This document shows positions 44,999 to 53,012 of a DNA stretch of 64,000 bases, one piece after another; the stretch's first letter is position 1; each line of letters starts with the position of its first letter. The translations under genes and the position numbers were made by a program. Below the pieces are notes generated by a model. It worked only from the letters and a program-made list of their open reading frames with translations, was not told the DNA's origin and searched no databases. The stretch comes from Brumimicrobium glaciale (GTDB lineage Bacteria > Bacteroidota > Bacteroidia > Flavobacteriales_D > Crocinitomicaceae). The DNA lies in the NCBI RefSeq assembly GCF_004152935.1, contig NZ_SETE01000002.1, positions 124,001 to 188,000 of the forward strand, in the 5' to 3' direction.

Positions 44999-46780
44999 TT
45001 ACTTAATCACTTTAAATGTTTTCACACTGTTTGCAGTACGAACGTTTACGAAATAAACACCAGCATTTAAATTTGCAGTATTTACAGTAACGTTTGCTGA
45101 AGAAACAGAAGAAGTATAAACAACACTTCCTGATGCAGAAACAACTTCTACAGTTTCAAGTAAACCATTCTCGTTTGTAATGTTCAATACATCAGTAACA
45201 GGATTAGGGTATACAGAAACACCTGTAAACTCATTATCTGATAAACCAACAACATCTTCAACAGAACATGGGAAGATTTGGTAACCTTCTGTAAATGGAT
45301 TACTGTTGTCAAATTGTTTACCAATACCCATCATGTTAAATGCACCTAATGGTGTAGCTGCATTAGCTAAAGAAGAAGCATAAGTAACTCTTACCATAAA
45401 AGTAGTAGTTCCGTCTGTTACATCAATGTTACCATTATCTGGCCATGTAGCTTCACCATTTACTAGTGTAAGGTTTTCAATTTTAATAAATTGGCTTTCA
45501 GTTGACTCATCTAACATTGTTACAACAGTTGGAGCTTGTAAAGCAGCACCTTGAGAAACAACAGTGATAGTGATTGGGTTAATTTGAATTATTCCGTTGA
45601 ATTGGCTGATTTCACCATCGATTGTAACTTCATCACCTTCTGTTGGCATGAAAGTACCGATATCATCAAAGCTAAATACCATTATTCCATCATTGTTGTC
45701 ATCAATCAAAGTTAGATCGTATCCAGATCCTGTACCTCTAAAGTTATCACAGTGAAGAACACCAGTTAAAGTTACAAACTCACCATTTGAAGTACCAACA
45801 CCGTCAGCATCAATACCTGTTACAGCAGCAACAGTACTAGCAGTAAAGTCAACAACTTGACCTTCCAAAGTAACAGTTACGTCAGTAGATCCGGTAGAAG
45901 TAATTAATAAATCACCATTTGATGGATTAGCAATTACTGCACCATTCAAACGAACATAAACAGGAGTCGCAGCAACTACACCAGTTCCAAAAGGAATTGT
46001 TACAGAAGCACCAAACCCAGTACCTGAAGTTAAAGAAATCTCATAGTCTCCTGAATTAACAGAAATCATAATATCAGCAGTCAAGTCAATTCCTGATACA
46101 TCAAATGATTCTTCATCTGATGGCGCACCAACAATTTGAGTGAATCCAGCAACAACACCTGCAGAAGCAGTTACTGTTGGAGTTCCTGATGCAGTATAAA
46201 TGTAAGATCCTGCGTTTGCAATAACTTCGAAAGTTGTTGTTCCACAAAGTCCGTCTACACCACCGTTAGCGAATGTCCAATTTCCTGGTACAAAAACTCC
46301 ATCAGGACCTGTATAGTCCATTCTTTTTGCGTATCCATCTTTGTATTCCCATATTTCACCAGTTCCATCAATAAGTTCAACACCATAAGTATCTATAACA
46401 TTAGATGTAGTTGTTTCGATAATTCTTACACCATCGTCACCATTAAAATTCATTGCACTTCCTGTAACCTCATAAGAGTTAGTTACGTTAGGAAATTCAG
46501 TTGAAAAATTTGTAGCTGTTGTATTGGTAGCATATAAATAGACAAAGTCATCTGTTATAGTTCCAAGAGGCGTTAAATCAAATGCATCTGCCCATGGATT
46601 ACCATTCCCTTGTTTTTCTAAAGTATAGTTTGAGAAATCGACAGTTCCTTGTGCATAGATTTCAAGTACTTTTGGAGTTCCTCCTGTACAATCACCATCC
46701 AAAATCATGGTAATGATTGGAGTTTGTCCCATTACGGTTGATGTTATAAACAACATCATTAATAAGTAAATTTTTTTCAT
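44999..46780 (-). CDS. T9SS-secreted protein with lamin-tail-like and DUF5689-like regions
   Basis: A 593-residue secreted protein. The start at 46780 (MKKIYLLMMLFITSTVMGQ) gives a clean signal peptide and lies downstream of an exact promoter box at 46806-46813; a further upstream ATG (46834) would put the box inside the gene. The N-terminal third (KVLEIYAQGTVDFSNYTLEKQGNG, GDDGVRIIETTTSNVIDTYG) is lamin-tail-domain-like. A middle beta-domain follows, then an OB-fold/DUF5689-like part (LTGVLHCDNFRGTGSGYDLTLIDDN, GDEVTIDGEISQFNGIIQINP). The C-terminal 75 residues (VYPNPVTDVLNITNENG...GVYFVNVRTANSVKTFKVIK) are a type A sorting domain. It resembles cell-surface nucleases, but no nuclease domain is visible. 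Confidence 0.82.
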   Translation of the reverse strand: MKKIYLLMMLFITSTVMGQTPIITMILDGDCTGGTPKVLEIYAQGTVDFSNYTLEKQGNGNPWADAFDLTPLGTITDDFVYLYATNTTATNFSTEFPNVTNSYEVTGSAMNFNGDDGVRIIETTTSNVIDTYGVELIDGTGEIWEYKDGYAKRMDYTGPDGVFVPGNWTFANGGVDGLCGTTTFEVIANAGSYIYTASGTPTVTASAGVVAGFTQIVGAPSDEESFDVSGIDLTADIMISVNSGDYEISLTSGTGFGASVTIPFGTGVVAATPVYVRLNGAVIANPSNGDLLITSTGSTDVTVTLEGQVVDFTASTVAAVTGIDADGVGTSNGEFVTLTGVLHCDNFRGTGSGYDLTLIDDNNDGIMVFSFDDIGTFMPTEGDEVTIDGEISQFNGIIQINPITITVVSQGAALQAPTVVTMLDESTESQFIKIENLTLVNGEATWPDNGNIDVTDGTTTFMVRVTYASSLANAATPLGAFNMMGIGKQFDNSNPFTEGYQIFPCSVEDVVGLSDNEFTGVSVYPNPVTDVLNITNENGLLETVEVVSASGSVVYTSSVSSANVTVNTANLNAGVYFVNVRTANSVKTFKVIK

Positions 46781-46805
46781 AGTTATTTTTTTAAATGATT
46801 TTTTA

Positions 46806-46813
46806 CAAAAATA
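46806..46813 (-). promoter_or_regulatory. Promoter -7 box for the T9SS protein gene
   Basis: TATTTTTG on the minus strand, 25 bases before the ATG at 46780. It sits inside the longest possible frame, which is why the shorter start is chosen. Confidence 0.45.
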
Positions 46814-46886
46814 TAATAACTTATCCTTAATCACATTAAGGAAACGTTAAGTCTTATCCAATAGTTATTAACAATAAATTAAATCA

Positions 46887-47681
46887 TTACTCTTTAATGA
46901 TGATTGTTTTGGTGTCATATCCAAAAACAGTAAAATGTCCCAGTGCTTCTTTAGACCAGTTAGATGTTGGATTTGCAGGTGCGGCTGAAGCTCCTGAACC
47001 TGATGCAATATCCTGCAACTCTTGAAAGTAAGTGTAAGATTTTTTACTGTAAGAAATTAACTCTATACTCACAGTATCATCCACTTGATATAATTCTGTG
47101 AATATTGGAACGCTTTGCGTATTTCCTTCTGAGAAACTATCATCAAACAAAAACTGATCTCTAATTTCTCGCTTATATTCTCCATTTACCTTACGTATTG
47201 CACGATAAAAGTTTGGACCTACGGGATCTGTTGCATTCATAAAAATGACATAACCTTCTTCAGAAAATGGTGATTCTTCTTGAAACTCTGCATTTAAAGA
47301 ATCTAATGGAACAACATTTACTAAATCATCAGATGCTTCGTAGATATCACCAGCAACATTTATCCTAATTTTGTATTGACTGCCAAATATTGGAACATAG
47401 TTTTCTAAAAGATAAGTTCCATCCCCTTGATTACTTAGTAATGTGGTAACTCCGTTTGCATCCGTTATTTCAACAGTTGCACTATTAATTTGAGGATAAT
47501 TATCAGCTGAAAATACACTTATAGTTTTTGAAAGCTTAACGAAAACTTCTTGTTTTATAACGTCGTATTTAGCTTCAATAACCATTTTTGGTTCTGCATC
47601 GTCTACTTTTAAATCAATTACCTTTTGACATGAAGTTGTTGCCAAAAGAAAAAGAATGGAGATATAAAATATATTTTTCAT
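46887..47681 (-). CDS. DUF4249 lipoprotein
   Basis: A 264-residue lipoprotein. The start at 47681 (MKNIFYISILFLLATTSCQKVIDL) puts the lipobox Cys at residue 18; an ATG farther upstream (47786) is inside the receptor gene and is rejected. The body matches DUF4249: KMVIEAKYDVIKQEVFVKLSKTISVFSADNYPQI, SATVEITDANGVTTLL, DGTYLLENYVPIFGSQYKI. This family is encoded beside TonB-dependent receptors in Bacteroidota and is thought to be a surface partner, comparable in role to SusD but unrelated in sequence. Its start is one base past the receptor stop, so the pair is translationally coupled. Confidence 0.85.
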   Translation of the reverse strand: MKNIFYISILFLLATTSCQKVIDLKVDDAEPKMVIEAKYDVIKQEVFVKLSKTISVFSADNYPQINSATVEITDANGVTTLLSNQGDGTYLLENYVPIFGSQYKIRINVAGDIYEASDDLVNVVPLDSLNAEFQEESPFSEEGYVIFMNATDPVGPNFYRAIRKVNGEYKREIRDQFLFDDSFSEGNTQSVPIFTELYQVDDTVSIELISYSKKSYTYFQELQDIASGSGASAAPANPTSNWSKEALGHFTVFGYDTKTIIIKE

Positions 47682-47682
47682 C

Positions 47683-50022
47683 TTATTTAAAGTTAAAGTT
47701 ATAAGTAATTGAAGGTATAATTTTAAACAATGCGGTTTGAACAGCTTGTGTTTGCCCAGTTTGATTGTCTTCAAAATCATCAACAAACCTTATAGAGAAA
47801 GCGTTTTCTCTATTGTAAACATTGTAAATTGAGAAGCTTAAATTGTGTTTGTAGTTCTTGCGTTCTTTCAAATACCAAGTCAAACCTAAATCTAACCTGT
47901 GATAATCTGGTAATCTATTTGCATTTCGCTTTCCAACATAAGGTACTTCATAACCATCCATTTCATATAAAGCGCTTGGAAAAGTTACAGCATCACCTGT
48001 GTAATAAACAAAACTTGTACTCACAACAAGTTTTTTATTAATGTCATAAGTTAATACTAAGTTCAAATCATGAATTCTATCTTGTCTTGCAGAAAACTCC
48101 GTTCCTCCATCAATATCTTCAAATGATCTTAAAGCGCGAGATAAAGTATAATTGAACCATCCTGTAAGTTTTCCTTTTGTTTTCTTTATTTGAAACTCCA
48201 CGCCATAAGCTCTTCCTTCACCATAAACTAACTCTCTTTCGATTTGACTATTCAGCAATAAGTTAGCGTTTGGTTTGTAGTCAATTTGATTTTGTAACCA
48301 TTTGTAATATGTTTCAACAGAAACTTGGTACTCATCTTTTTTGAAATTTTTGTAATATCCTAAGGCCAATTGATCTCCAATTTGCGGTTTAACATTATTT
48401 GAAGTAGGAACCCAAACATCTGTTGGACTGCTTGTAGTAGCATTCGATAATTGATGAATGTATTGAAATATTCTATTGTATCCTGCCTTAATAGAATTGC
48501 TTTCGTTGATTATAAAACTTGCTGAAAGTCGAGGTTCAAAACCTTGATAATACTTTATAGATTCCCAAGAATCATAGGTTTTTTCAGATAAAACCTCTCC
48601 ATTTTCAGCGAATTCATAAGCTGTTCCTGTTCCCATATAGTTGAAACCTGAATATCTCAAACCATACATAAACGCCCAGCGATTTCCAACAGTCTGTTCG
48701 TTTTGAAGGTAACCTCCGATTTCTAATGCATGTCTTTTGGGTAAATTGATTTGATTAAAACCTATATTGGCTCCACTCTCCAAGACACCTGGTTCGAAAG
48801 TATGGTGAATTCCATTAAAACCAAACTTTAAACTATTGTTTGAGTTCAAGAAATAACTATAATCTTGTTTTAAGTTAAAATCTCTTATGGAAGATCTTAT
48901 TCCAAATCCATCTTCACCTTGTCCAATGCTGAATTCATAATCGAAAGAGCTATAAATAAATGAGGTGTTCACAAATAGCTTGTCGTTATACAAGTGATTC
49001 CATCTTAAAGTCCCTGTTTTATTTCCCCAATTGAAACCAAAATCTTCATTAACCGCAAATTTGTCTCTACCAAAATATCCAGAAATATAGATTCTATCTT
49101 TATCGCTGATTTTATAGTTAACCTTTGCATTCAAATCATAAAAAAACAATTTTGCATCTCTAATGTCTTCATCTGGAGCAAAAACTAAAAATAAATCGGC
49201 ATAACTTCTTCTTCCAGAAATTATGAATGAGCTTTTGTCTTTAACAATTGGACCTTCAAGCGTTAAACGGGATGAAATTAGACCGATTCCACCAGAAGCT
49301 GCGAAATTTTTATTGTTCCCATCACGCATTCTAACATCCATAACAGAAGAAGCACGACCACCATATTCGGCTGGAATTCCAGACTTATACAATGAAACAT
49401 CTTTGATAGCATCAGAATTAAAAACAGAGAAAAACCCTAATAAGTGTGATGCATTGTAAACAGTAGATTCGTCCAGAAGTATTAAGTTTTGATCTGCACC
49501 TCCCCCTCTAACGTAGAATCCTGTACTTCCTTCTCCTCCACCTTTTACACCTGGTGTAAGCTGCAATGTTTTCATAACATCTTGCTCACCGAATAAGATA
49601 GGAATTGTTTTAATTGATTGGGGATCTAAACGCGTTACTTCCATTTGAGCTGAAGTAATATTTTCATTGGTTCTTTTGGATGTAATTTCTACTTCTTCAA
49701 GCTCTTGAATTTCTTTAGACAGGAAAAGCTCCAAATTTATTAAGGTGTCTTGTGTAAAAGTTAAATCTAGCACTTGTTCCTCAAAACCTGAATTTCTGTA
49801 AATCAATTGATGTTTTCCTGCAGGAATGGAAAGCGAATAGAACCCATAAATATTTGTTCTTGCTCCGGTATTACTCATATCCGATACAATTACAGAAGCT
49901 CCAAAAAGGTCTTCACCATTTCTTCCATCAGTTATACTTCCACTGATGGTTATGTTTTGGGAAAATGAGTGTAATGCAGTAGTAATACAAAATGCTAAAA
50001 TAAGTAAGCTTTTTTGTTTCAT
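47683..50022 (-). CDS. TonB-dependent receptor
   Basis: A 779-residue outer-membrane receptor. The start at 50022 (MKQKSLLILAFCITTALHSFSQ) gives a good signal peptide; an ATG at 50052 adds 10 residues. The order is a carboxypeptidase-regulatory-like domain (ISGSITDGRNGEDLFGASVIV), a plug (QDVMKTLQLTPGVKGGGEGSTGFYVRGGGADQNLILLDES), and a barrel (WGNKTGTLRWNHLYNDKLFV, GNRWAFMYGLRYSGFNYMG, RLDLGLTWYLKERKNYKHNLSFSIYNVYNRENAF). The last strand is KIIPSITYNFNF, with terminal Phe-Lys. It should take up an unknown substrate with energy from TonB; the following DUF4249 lipoprotein is its likely surface partner. Confidence 0.9.
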   Translation of the reverse strand: MKQKSLLILAFCITTALHSFSQNITISGSITDGRNGEDLFGASVIVSDMSNTGARTNIYGFYSLSIPAGKHQLIYRNSGFEEQVLDLTFTQDTLINLELFLSKEIQELEEVEITSKRTNENITSAQMEVTRLDPQSIKTIPILFGEQDVMKTLQLTPGVKGGGEGSTGFYVRGGGADQNLILLDESTVYNASHLLGFFSVFNSDAIKDVSLYKSGIPAEYGGRASSVMDVRMRDGNNKNFAASGGIGLISSRLTLEGPIVKDKSSFIISGRRSYADLFLVFAPDEDIRDAKLFFYDLNAKVNYKISDKDRIYISGYFGRDKFAVNEDFGFNWGNKTGTLRWNHLYNDKLFVNTSFIYSSFDYEFSIGQGEDGFGIRSSIRDFNLKQDYSYFLNSNNSLKFGFNGIHHTFEPGVLESGANIGFNQINLPKRHALEIGGYLQNEQTVGNRWAFMYGLRYSGFNYMGTGTAYEFAENGEVLSEKTYDSWESIKYYQGFEPRLSASFIINESNSIKAGYNRIFQYIHQLSNATTSSPTDVWVPTSNNVKPQIGDQLALGYYKNFKKDEYQVSVETYYKWLQNQIDYKPNANLLLNSQIERELVYGEGRAYGVEFQIKKTKGKLTGWFNYTLSRALRSFEDIDGGTEFSARQDRIHDLNLVLTYDINKKLVVSTSFVYYTGDAVTFPSALYEMDGYEVPYVGKRNANRLPDYHRLDLGLTWYLKERKNYKHNLSFSIYNVYNRENAFSIRFVDDFEDNQTGQTQAVQTALFKIIPSITYNFNFK

Positions 50023-50216
50023 TGTTTGATGTTTATTTAATATAGGAGACAACTAAATTTCTAAAATGTTCGGTCGAATTAAATTTATACATATCCTTAT
50101 TTCGTCAATATGCTGATTTACTTCTAAAATCCAAGAAGTACAAATGTAGTTTAAATTCAGAAATGCTTTACAATATTATTGATAGAGAACTCTTTATTTA
50201 AATTTTAACCTAAATA

Positions 50217-51092
50217 CTAATGAGTAATTATGACCTTTCTTTTGAATGATGTGTTTTTAGTAGACGCATGAATAAAGTAAATTCCATTTGGAATATCTTT
50301 CGAACTAAAGCTATAAATAGTATTGAAATCTTTATTCATCTCAATAGGAATGAGCTTTCCATTTAAATCGATTAGTTGAAAATCAAGAACTAACTCAAGC
50401 GCTCCAAAATCAATATTCACTTGTTGATTGGCTGGAAGTGGATAAACTTTAATTTCTGTATTTGGCATTTCATTTAAATCGATTGAAACAGTATTCAGTG
50501 TTCCGCATGTGAAATTTCCTTTTTTGTAATAATATAGTTTTCTGTCTTCTAAATAGGGAAAAGGGCTGCTGGGATCATAATGATAAGTCCAAACCGTTCC
50601 TACTCCTCTGCCGGAAAGTCTAATGATATGATTAGATTCGAATACAGGTGGGTAGCTATCATATCCGTTAATTTCCAAATTGCATAAATTGACATCGTAA
50701 TCTATAATCGTGTCTGGAAAATAAAAATATGTGGAATCTAGGTACTCATCATAGATTTCAAAACTACCGCCAAATTGAGAGATTGGATTATTTAGGTTTG
50801 TAATGTAATAGTTTGTTGTGTCGTAAGAATAATAATGCGCTGTTCCACCATTTCCATCTGGTCCGTTTGAATAATTTGATTCACTTTGGGTGTAGAAAAT
50901 AGTGTCATTATTTTGAGAGAAGTGCTTATCAATAATCGTGTTTCGCTCGACCATTGTACCAGGGTAATTATTAAAACTATAATGAAATTCATCCCCTATT
51001 TCAAAATCCCAAACCTCACCTCTGGTCAAAACAGATTGACTATAAGCAACAAAAGAAGATAAAACTGTTAAGGCGAGTAGTAATTCTTTCAT
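50217..51092 (-). CDS. T9SS type A cargo protein
   Basis: A 291-residue secreted protein. The signal peptide is MKELLLALTVLSSFVAYSQ. The mature part begins VLTRGEVWDFEIGDEFHYSFNNYPG and is beta-rich with many Tyr and Asn; I recognise no catalytic domain. The C-terminal 70 residues (EIKVYPLPANQQVNIDFGALELVLDF...IPNGIYFIHASTKNTSFKRKVIITH) are a T9SS type A sorting domain, although VYPLPA replaces the usual VYPNPA. Expected location is secreted or on the surface. It is the gene just upstream of the TonB receptor on the same strand, but 165 bases separate them. Confidence 0.82.
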   Translation of the reverse strand: MKELLLALTVLSSFVAYSQSVLTRGEVWDFEIGDEFHYSFNNYPGTMVERNTIIDKHFSQNNDTIFYTQSESNYSNGPDGNGGTAHYYSYDTTNYYITNLNNPISQFGGSFEIYDEYLDSTYFYFPDTIIDYDVNLCNLEINGYDSYPPVFESNHIIRLSGRGVGTVWTYHYDPSSPFPYLEDRKLYYYKKGNFTCGTLNTVSIDLNEMPNTEIKVYPLPANQQVNIDFGALELVLDFQLIDLNGKLIPIEMNKDFNTIYSFSSKDIPNGIYFIHASTKNTSFKRKVIITH

Positions 51093-51222
51093 TTAGTAAA
51101 TATAAGAAACAATTTATAGAATACTAAATACCAATAAATTGAATTATATAGTTTCTGATCGAAAACAGGCGGACTTTATAAATTCCATACTGTTTTCGAC
51201 CAGAAAGTTTATAAAACTAGAA

Positions 51223-52194
51223 TTACTTTTTATGCAATTGTGCAAAATCCTTAGCATGGTAAGTCAAAATAGCATTTGCTCCTGCTCTTCTCATACTTAA
51301 AAGTGTTTCTTGCATTGTAGCATCATAATTTAGCCAACCTTTTTCCGAAGCTGCTTTTACCATAGCATATTCTCCAGAAACATTATATGCAGTAATTGGA
51401 AGAACAAAGTTTTCACTTAGCACATGAATAACATCTAAATAAGAAAGGGCAGGCTTAACCATTAAAAAGTCAGCTCCTTCTTCAACATCCAGAATCGCTT
51501 CAAGAATGGCTTCTTTTTTATTGGCTGGATTCATTTGATACGATTTTTTATCACCAGATTTAGGCGTAGAATCTAATGCATCTCTAAAAGGACCATAAAA
51601 AGCACTTGCATATTTTGCACTGTATGCCATTATACTAGTTTGATCGTAACTATTGTCATCTAGAATTTCACGAATTGCTCTAATTCTACCATCCATCATA
51701 TCAGAAGGTCCGATGATATCAAACCCTGCTTGTGCTTGTGCCAAACTCATATTTGCCAAAACAGGAAGCGTTTCATCATTCAATATAATTCCATTTTCAA
51801 CAATTCCATCATGTCCATCAGTACTGTATGGATCTAAAGCAACATCGCTCATCAAAGCGATTTCTGGAAAACGTTTTTTAATTTCAGTAGCTACTTTAAG
51901 GTAAAAATTATTTTCATCTGCACTGTATTCTCCCCTTTTCGTTTTGTATTTTTCTGGAACGACTGGAAAAAGAACGAAATTTTGTATTCCTAGTTCGATA
52001 CATTCTTCGATTTCTGCTAGAACTTTTTCCGTCCCCCAACGAAAAATACCAGGCATAGAAATAATCTCAGATTTTTCATTTGGGTTTTCAGCAACAAACA
52101 AAGGATAAATTAGATGAGAAACGCTTAAATTCGTTTCTTCCACCATTCCTCTAATGGCAGCTGATTTTCTGTTTCTACGTGGACGCTGATACAT
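51223..52194 (-). CDS. hemB: Porphobilinogen synthase (delta-aminolevulinic acid dehydratase)
   Basis: Condenses two 5-aminolevulinate molecules into porphobilinogen in heme synthesis. A 323-residue TIM-barrel enzyme with N-terminal arm MYQRPRRNRKSAAIRGMV. The Schiff-base lysines are in SIMAYSAKYASAFYGPFRDAL and DFLMVKPALSY. The metal region DVALDPYSTDGHDG carries Asp and His in place of the Cys triad of zinc-type enzymes, so a magnesium-dependent form is expected. Length is normal. An exact TAAATTTG box lies about 40 bases upstream (52233-52240). Confidence 0.94.
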   Translation of the reverse strand: MYQRPRRNRKSAAIRGMVEETNLSVSHLIYPLFVAENPNEKSEIISMPGIFRWGTEKVLAEIEECIELGIQNFVLFPVVPEKYKTKRGEYSADENNFYLKVATEIKKRFPEIALMSDVALDPYSTDGHDGIVENGIILNDETLPVLANMSLAQAQAGFDIIGPSDMMDGRIRAIREILDDNSYDQTSIMAYSAKYASAFYGPFRDALDSTPKSGDKKSYQMNPANKKEAILEAILDVEEGADFLMVKPALSYLDVIHVLSENFVLPITAYNVSGEYAMVKAASEKGWLNYDATMQETLLSMRRAGANAILTYHAKDFAQLHKK

Positions 52195-52232
52195 ATCTAA
52201 ATATTATTTTGTGATACAATTATTTTCGATTA

Positions 52233-52240
52233 CAAATTTA
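52233..52240 (-). promoter_or_regulatory. Promoter -7 box for hemB
   Basis: TAAATTTG on the minus strand, 38 bases before the hemB ATG. No TTG at the ideal distance was found. Confidence 0.45.
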
Positions 52241-52375
52241 AGATTAAAAGACATCGTTACTAGTTTTAACAGTAAAGAAATTCAAAATGATTCCTTTCTG
52301 AATTAAAGAATATGCCTATCCTTTTCTTTACCCCTAAATATTTACAAGCTGAACAATTTTAGGAATACATAAGAA

Positions 52376-52417
52376 ATCCTTCAATCGAAAAATTAAAGAT
52401 TTTATCGATTGAAGGAT
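52376..52417. repeat. Extragenic palindrome, ATCCTTC type
   Basis: ATCCTTCAATCGA (52376-52388) and its exact complement (52405-52417), 16-base loop. The trailing GACAG matches the text after the 38593 copy. Confidence 0.75.
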
Positions 52418-52607
52418 GACAGACTAATAGAGGTGTGCATTCAAAAAGTAGGAAGAAAATAATAATTAAGAGTATAACTTTTTTAGGGGTAAGATGCCCG
52501 ATAAGCATTTTAAAAATAAATATTTTAATTCATAATAAATTTCATAATTATTTCAAGTCTAGTTAACACTAATTAAAACCTTCAAAAGATATCAATTTGA
52601 GAAATTA

Positions 52608-52868
52608 GCTTTATATGAAATGCTATGAGTAATCAATTTTAATCCTTCGAAAAATTAAAAGTTCTACTACGAATTTAACTGTAACCTAAACGAGTTGTGT
52701 TTTAAAGCATTTATCAAAATCATCATTTATTTTTTACAATCAAGTATATGGCACCCTGTTTTTCAGTTGGTTAGTCCCGGCGGGACGGCATATTAGTAAC
52801 CAAGGACGTAAGTCCTTGGTTTAAAACAAATAGATATAATACAAAACCCCACAAAATCATATAGAACC
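52608..52868 (-). repeat. Structured dispersed repeat, copy 3 (internally deleted)
   Basis: On the minus strand it keeps GGTTCTATATGATTTTGTG, then jumps directly to the GGGTTTTGTATTATATC text that follows the long palindrome in copies 1 and 2, and continues to the right end. The missing 260 bases lie exactly between two GATTTTGTG direct repeats (in copy 1 at 21500-21508 and 21760-21768). The CCAAGGAC hairpin and the right strand of the closing stem are retained. Confidence 0.85.
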
Positions 52869-52890
52869 GTAAAAATTATCAATTACGACT

Positions 52891-52987
52891 GGACACTAAA
52901 TAAGTATTATTCGAGTTAATCCAAATCATTCGTTAATTTTGTGATAATTTCACGGGGACACCTCCCAATTTTAGTAGTTTAGTGTCC
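52891..52987. repeat. 97-bp element with 10-bp inverted ends
   Basis: GGACACTAAA at 52891-52900 and TTTAGTGTCC at 52978-52987. The inner end GGGGACACCTCCCAATTTTAG resembles, from memory, ends of IS3-type elements, so it may be a transposon-end relic or a MITE. It contains the promoter box TAATTTTG (52934-52941) of the 53013 gene. It could also be a paired regulator site; I cannot decide. Confidence 0.4.
52934..52941 (+). promoter_or_regulatory. Promoter -7 box for the LTA-synthase-like operon
   Basis: TAATTTTG, with TTC 21 bases upstream in place of TTG. The ATG at 53013 lies 71 bases downstream. It falls inside the 97-bp inverted-repeat element. Confidence 0.45.
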
Positions 52988-53012
52988 TAAAAAAAAGTAA
53001 TTTCCCTTTTGA

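Larger units (their letters stand above)
52195..53012. other. Intergenic region with palindrome, truncated repeat and small inverted-repeat element
   Basis: It contains the hemB promoter box, an ATCCTTC palindrome (52376-52417), the deleted dispersed repeat copy 3 (52608-52868), and a 97-base segment bounded by GGACACTAAA inverted ends (52891-52987) that includes the promoter of the next gene. No protein gene is visible. Confidence 0.6.
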
